From Cupriavidus consociatus (GTDB lineage: Bacteria > Pseudomonadota > Gammaproteobacteria > Burkholderiales > Burkholderiaceae), in contig NZ_JAGIQA010000001.1 in assembly GCF_017814975.1 (NCBI RefSeq), forward strand, positions 496,001 to 560,000: a stretch of 64,000 nt of DNA. Direction: 5' to 3'. The notes beneath the pieces are model-generated. The model ran no database searches, had not been told where the DNA came from, and saw only the letters and a program-made list of their open reading frames with translations. The position numbers and the translations under genes were made by a program. This document shows, one piece after another, positions 62,194 to 64,000 of this stretch; position 1 is the stretch's first letter; every line of letters begins with the position of its first letter.

Positions 62194-63126
62194 TCAGCGC
62201 AGGCTCGCCACAGGCGCCCCGATCCGGTAAAAGCGCATGGCGTTGTCGTGCCACACCGCCTGCGCGGCGGCGTCGGGCAGGCCTTCCAGCGCGGCGGCCA
62301 CGGTATTGACGATTTCATGCAGCGACGCGCGCAGTCCCGACACGGGCAGGTTGCTGGCGAACATGCAGCGCTGCCAGCCGAAGATCTCCAGCGCCTGGCG
62401 GACGACCCTGACGTTGCCGGCGCGATCCCACGCCGCACCCGGCAGTCCGAATTCGGACAGCTTCAGGTGCACCCCCGGCAGGCTCGCCACGGCCGCCAGC
62501 CCGCGGCGCCAGCCGGACAGGCCCGCCTCGGTGCGGTCCCAGGGCAGCCCGGTGTGTTCCACCACCACGGCAAGCCCTGGCACCGCCGCGATCGCCTCGG
62601 CGGCATCCTCCAGGTGCCACCACGGCACCCGCAGGTCCCACGCCAGGCCATGCCCGGCCAGCCGCTGCAGCCCGGAGAGCCAGCGCGGGTCCTGCAGCGT
62701 GCCGGGCTGGCCGCGCACGCTGCCATCCGCCCTCTGGCTGGTGCGCGGCTTGCACCGCACGCCCCGCACCAGCGGGAAGGCCTGGTGCGCGCGCAGCTGT
62801 GCCGCCAGCGTGTCGCTGTTGAAGTCGGCATGCGCCACCACTGCATTGGGAAAGCCGTGGCGCGCGTGGACCTGATGCAGCCACGCGGTCTCGGCCACCG
62901 ACTCGTCGGCATGCCGCTCGGCTTCCACGTGCACGCTGGCCGCGAGGGGCAGGCCGTCCCACTGGCGCAGGTAGGCGGCGGGATCGAAGTCCTGCCGCAG
63001 CGCGGCGTAATCGCCGAGGAAGAAGGCGGCAGGGTCGTACCCTTCCTGCAGCCAGGGGTGACGCGCCGGGCCGAGGCGCCACAGGTGGTGGTGGGCATCG
63101 ACGATGGCGGCGGGCAATGCTGGCAT
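62194..63126 (-). CDS. Amidohydrolase (lactonase-type TIM barrel)
   Basis: 310 residues. The metal-binding start is IVDAHHHLWRLGPARHPWL; later blocks LVRGVRCKPRTS, LAVVVEHTGLPW and the end FASNLPVSG complete the amidohydrolase_2 barrel. The overall similarity is to lactonases such as 2-pyrone-4,6-dicarboxylate or fuconolactone hydrolases, which open sugar or aromatic lactones. Encoded between dctP and dctQ, thus very likely acting on the compound carried in by the TRAP transporter. Substrate cannot be fixed by sequence alone. Confidence 0.9.
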   Translation of the reverse strand: MPALPAAIVDAHHHLWRLGPARHPWLQEGYDPAAFFLGDYAALRQDFDPAAYLRQWDGLPLAASVHVEAERHADESVAETAWLHQVHARHGFPNAVVAHADFNSDTLAAQLRAHQAFPLVRGVRCKPRTSQRADGSVRGQPGTLQDPRWLSGLQRLAGHGLAWDLRVPWWHLEDAAEAIAAVPGLAVVVEHTGLPWDRTEAGLSGWRRGLAAVASLPGVHLKLSEFGLPGAAWDRAGNVRVVRQALEIFGWQRCMFASNLPVSGLRASLHEIVNTVAAALEGLPDAAAQAVWHDNAMRFYRIGAPVASLR

Positions 63127-63136
63127 GGCCGGCCTC

Positions 63137-64000
63137 CTAGCGCTGGGCGTCCATGGCCCGCAGCACGGCGTCGCCGTTCTTCTGCACGAACAGCTGGCGC
63201 GTCTCCTCGCGTACCACCTTGCGGATGCCGGCGTTGTCGGGATGCTCGTTGACCTGCACGCCCCTGGCGCGCAGCGTGGCGATCGCCGCGGCCTCGTTGT
63301 CGGCGTTGAGCTTGCGCTGGTGGGTGGCGGCGGCAGCGGCCTCTTCCAGCAGCACCTTCTGGTACTCGGGCTTGAGCGCGTCGAACTTCGCCTTGTTCAT
63401 CAGCACCACCAGAGCGGTATAGGCGTGGCGGGTCATCGACACGTACTTCTGCACCTCGTACATCTTGGCCGAGACCATCAGCGTGGGCGGATTTTCCTGG
63501 CCGTCGACCGCACCGGATTCCAGCGCGCCGAAGACCTCGGCGAACGGCATCGGCTGCGGGCTCGCGCCCAGCAGCTGGAAGGCCTTGATATGCGAAGGAT
63601 TGGGCGTGGTGCGGATCTTCAGGCCGCGGATGTCCTCGGCCTTGTTGACCGGCCGCTTGTTGTTGCCAAGGCTGCGGAAGCCGATCTCCCAGAAGGCCAG
63701 GCCCTTGATGCGGTGGGCGCCCAACTCCTCCAGCAATGAGCGGCCGACCGGGCCGTCCAGCACTTTGTACGCCGAGGGGCCGTCCTCGAACTGGTAGGGC
63801 AGGTCGAGCACGTTCAGGCGTGGCGCGAGGCCCGTGACAAAGGGATTGCCGGTGGCGCCGATATCGATGGTGCCGCTGCGCACGCCGGTGACCAGCGTGG
63901 TGTCGTTGCCGAGCTGGCTGTTGGCGAAGACCTGGATCTCGACGCCGCCCTGGGTGCGCTCCTTGACCTTCTTGCTGAAGGCAAGCGCGGCCAGGTGCTG
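63137..64000 (-). CDS. TRAP transporter solute receptor (DctP), 5' part cut by the window end
   Basis: The frame stays open to the last base, so the N-terminal part including the signal peptide lies outside; 287 residues are visible, beginning QHLAALAFSKKVKERTQGGV. DctP family features: VQVFANSQLGND-type motif, the conserved GLKIRTTPNPSHIKAFQLLGASPQPMPFAEVFGALESGAVDGQENP, with the substrate-anchoring arginine in the KIRTTPNP region. It binds a carboxylate in the periplasm and hands it to DctQM. First visible gene of the operon. Confidence 0.94.
   Translation of the reverse strand, partial: QHLAALAFSKKVKERTQGGVEIQVFANSQLGNDTTLVTGVRSGTIDIGATGNPFVTGLAPRLNVLDLPYQFEDGPSAYKVLDGPVGRSLLEELGAHRIKGLAFWEIGFRSLGNNKRPVNKAEDIRGLKIRTTPNPSHIKAFQLLGASPQPMPFAEVFGALESGAVDGQENPPTLMVSAKMYEVQKYVSMTRHAYTALVVLMNKAKFDALKPEYQKVLLEEAAAAATHQRKLNADNEAAAIATLRARGVQVNEHPDNAGIRKVVREETRQLFVQKNGDAVLRAMDAQR

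Overview
The window is GC-rich, with tightly packed genes, many four-base start/stop overlaps and strongly GC-biased third codon positions. The gene content (Burkholderia-type porin, Bug/TctC receptor, DUF4148 protein, NodT lipoproteins, queE-queD-tadA-ldcA-ybiT block, guaA) points to a chromosome of a Burkholderiales betaproteobacterium, most likely Cupriavidus or a close Ralstonia relative. This is an inference from gene families; no 16S rRNA or other rRNA/tRNA gene is present. No insertion sequence, prophage or CRISPR array was seen.

Layout. (1) 3-1175: 3' part of guaA with a clear terminator. (2) 1.4-11.7 kb: accessory genes: a LuxR-type HTH protein, a protein resembling plasmid fertility-inhibition factors, a BatA-like VWA protein, a small exported repeat protein with a broken ORF behind it, a MarR/enoyl-CoA hydratase pair sharing a palindromic operator, a porin, a DUF4148 protein, an SDR, and an OmpR-type two-component system. 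ATACA-N5-ATACA direct repeats near several of these suggest a local regulon. (3) 11.8-17 kb: an EmrAB-type efflux system with NodT outer-membrane lipoprotein and HxlR regulator. (4) 17.1-34.0 kb: a large catabolic cluster: MaoC, ketopantoate-reductase-like, two enoyl-CoA hydratases, Bug receptor, acyl-CoA ligase, thiolase, CoxG-like protein, a three-subunit molybdenum hydroxylase, XdhC, an aromatic-acid MFS importer and three regulators. (5) 34.0-40.6 kb: an RND efflux system with its TetR regulator and 24-bp operators. (6) 41-47.7 kb: ppk, an OYE-family reductase, dkgB with a divergent LysR gene, and conserved hypotheticals. (7) 48.1-52.8 kb: queE-queD-tadA-ldcA-ybiT, core functions in preQ0 synthesis, tRNA editing, murein recycling and translation. 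(8) 53.7-59.6 kb: aldehyde dehydrogenase, penicillin-acylase-family amidase, glutamine amidotransferase, MOSC and DUF1289 proteins. (9) 59.7-64.0 kb: an exported PPC-domain protein, a TRAP transporter (DctM, DctQ and a DctP cut by the window end) and an amidohydrolase.

The most interesting part is the catabolic cluster at 17.1-34.0 kb. Two unrelated operator families can be read directly in its intergenic regions. One (core close to ATGACGATCGTCAT) precedes coxSLM, the tetR-hxlR pair and the MFS importer. The other (TAGAC[AG][CG]TGGATACA) precedes the thiolase operon, the coxG-like gene and the same importer. The importer therefore carries both, which suggests a two-regulator circuit controlling uptake, hydroxylation and CoA-dependent breakdown of an unidentified, probably aromatic, acid.
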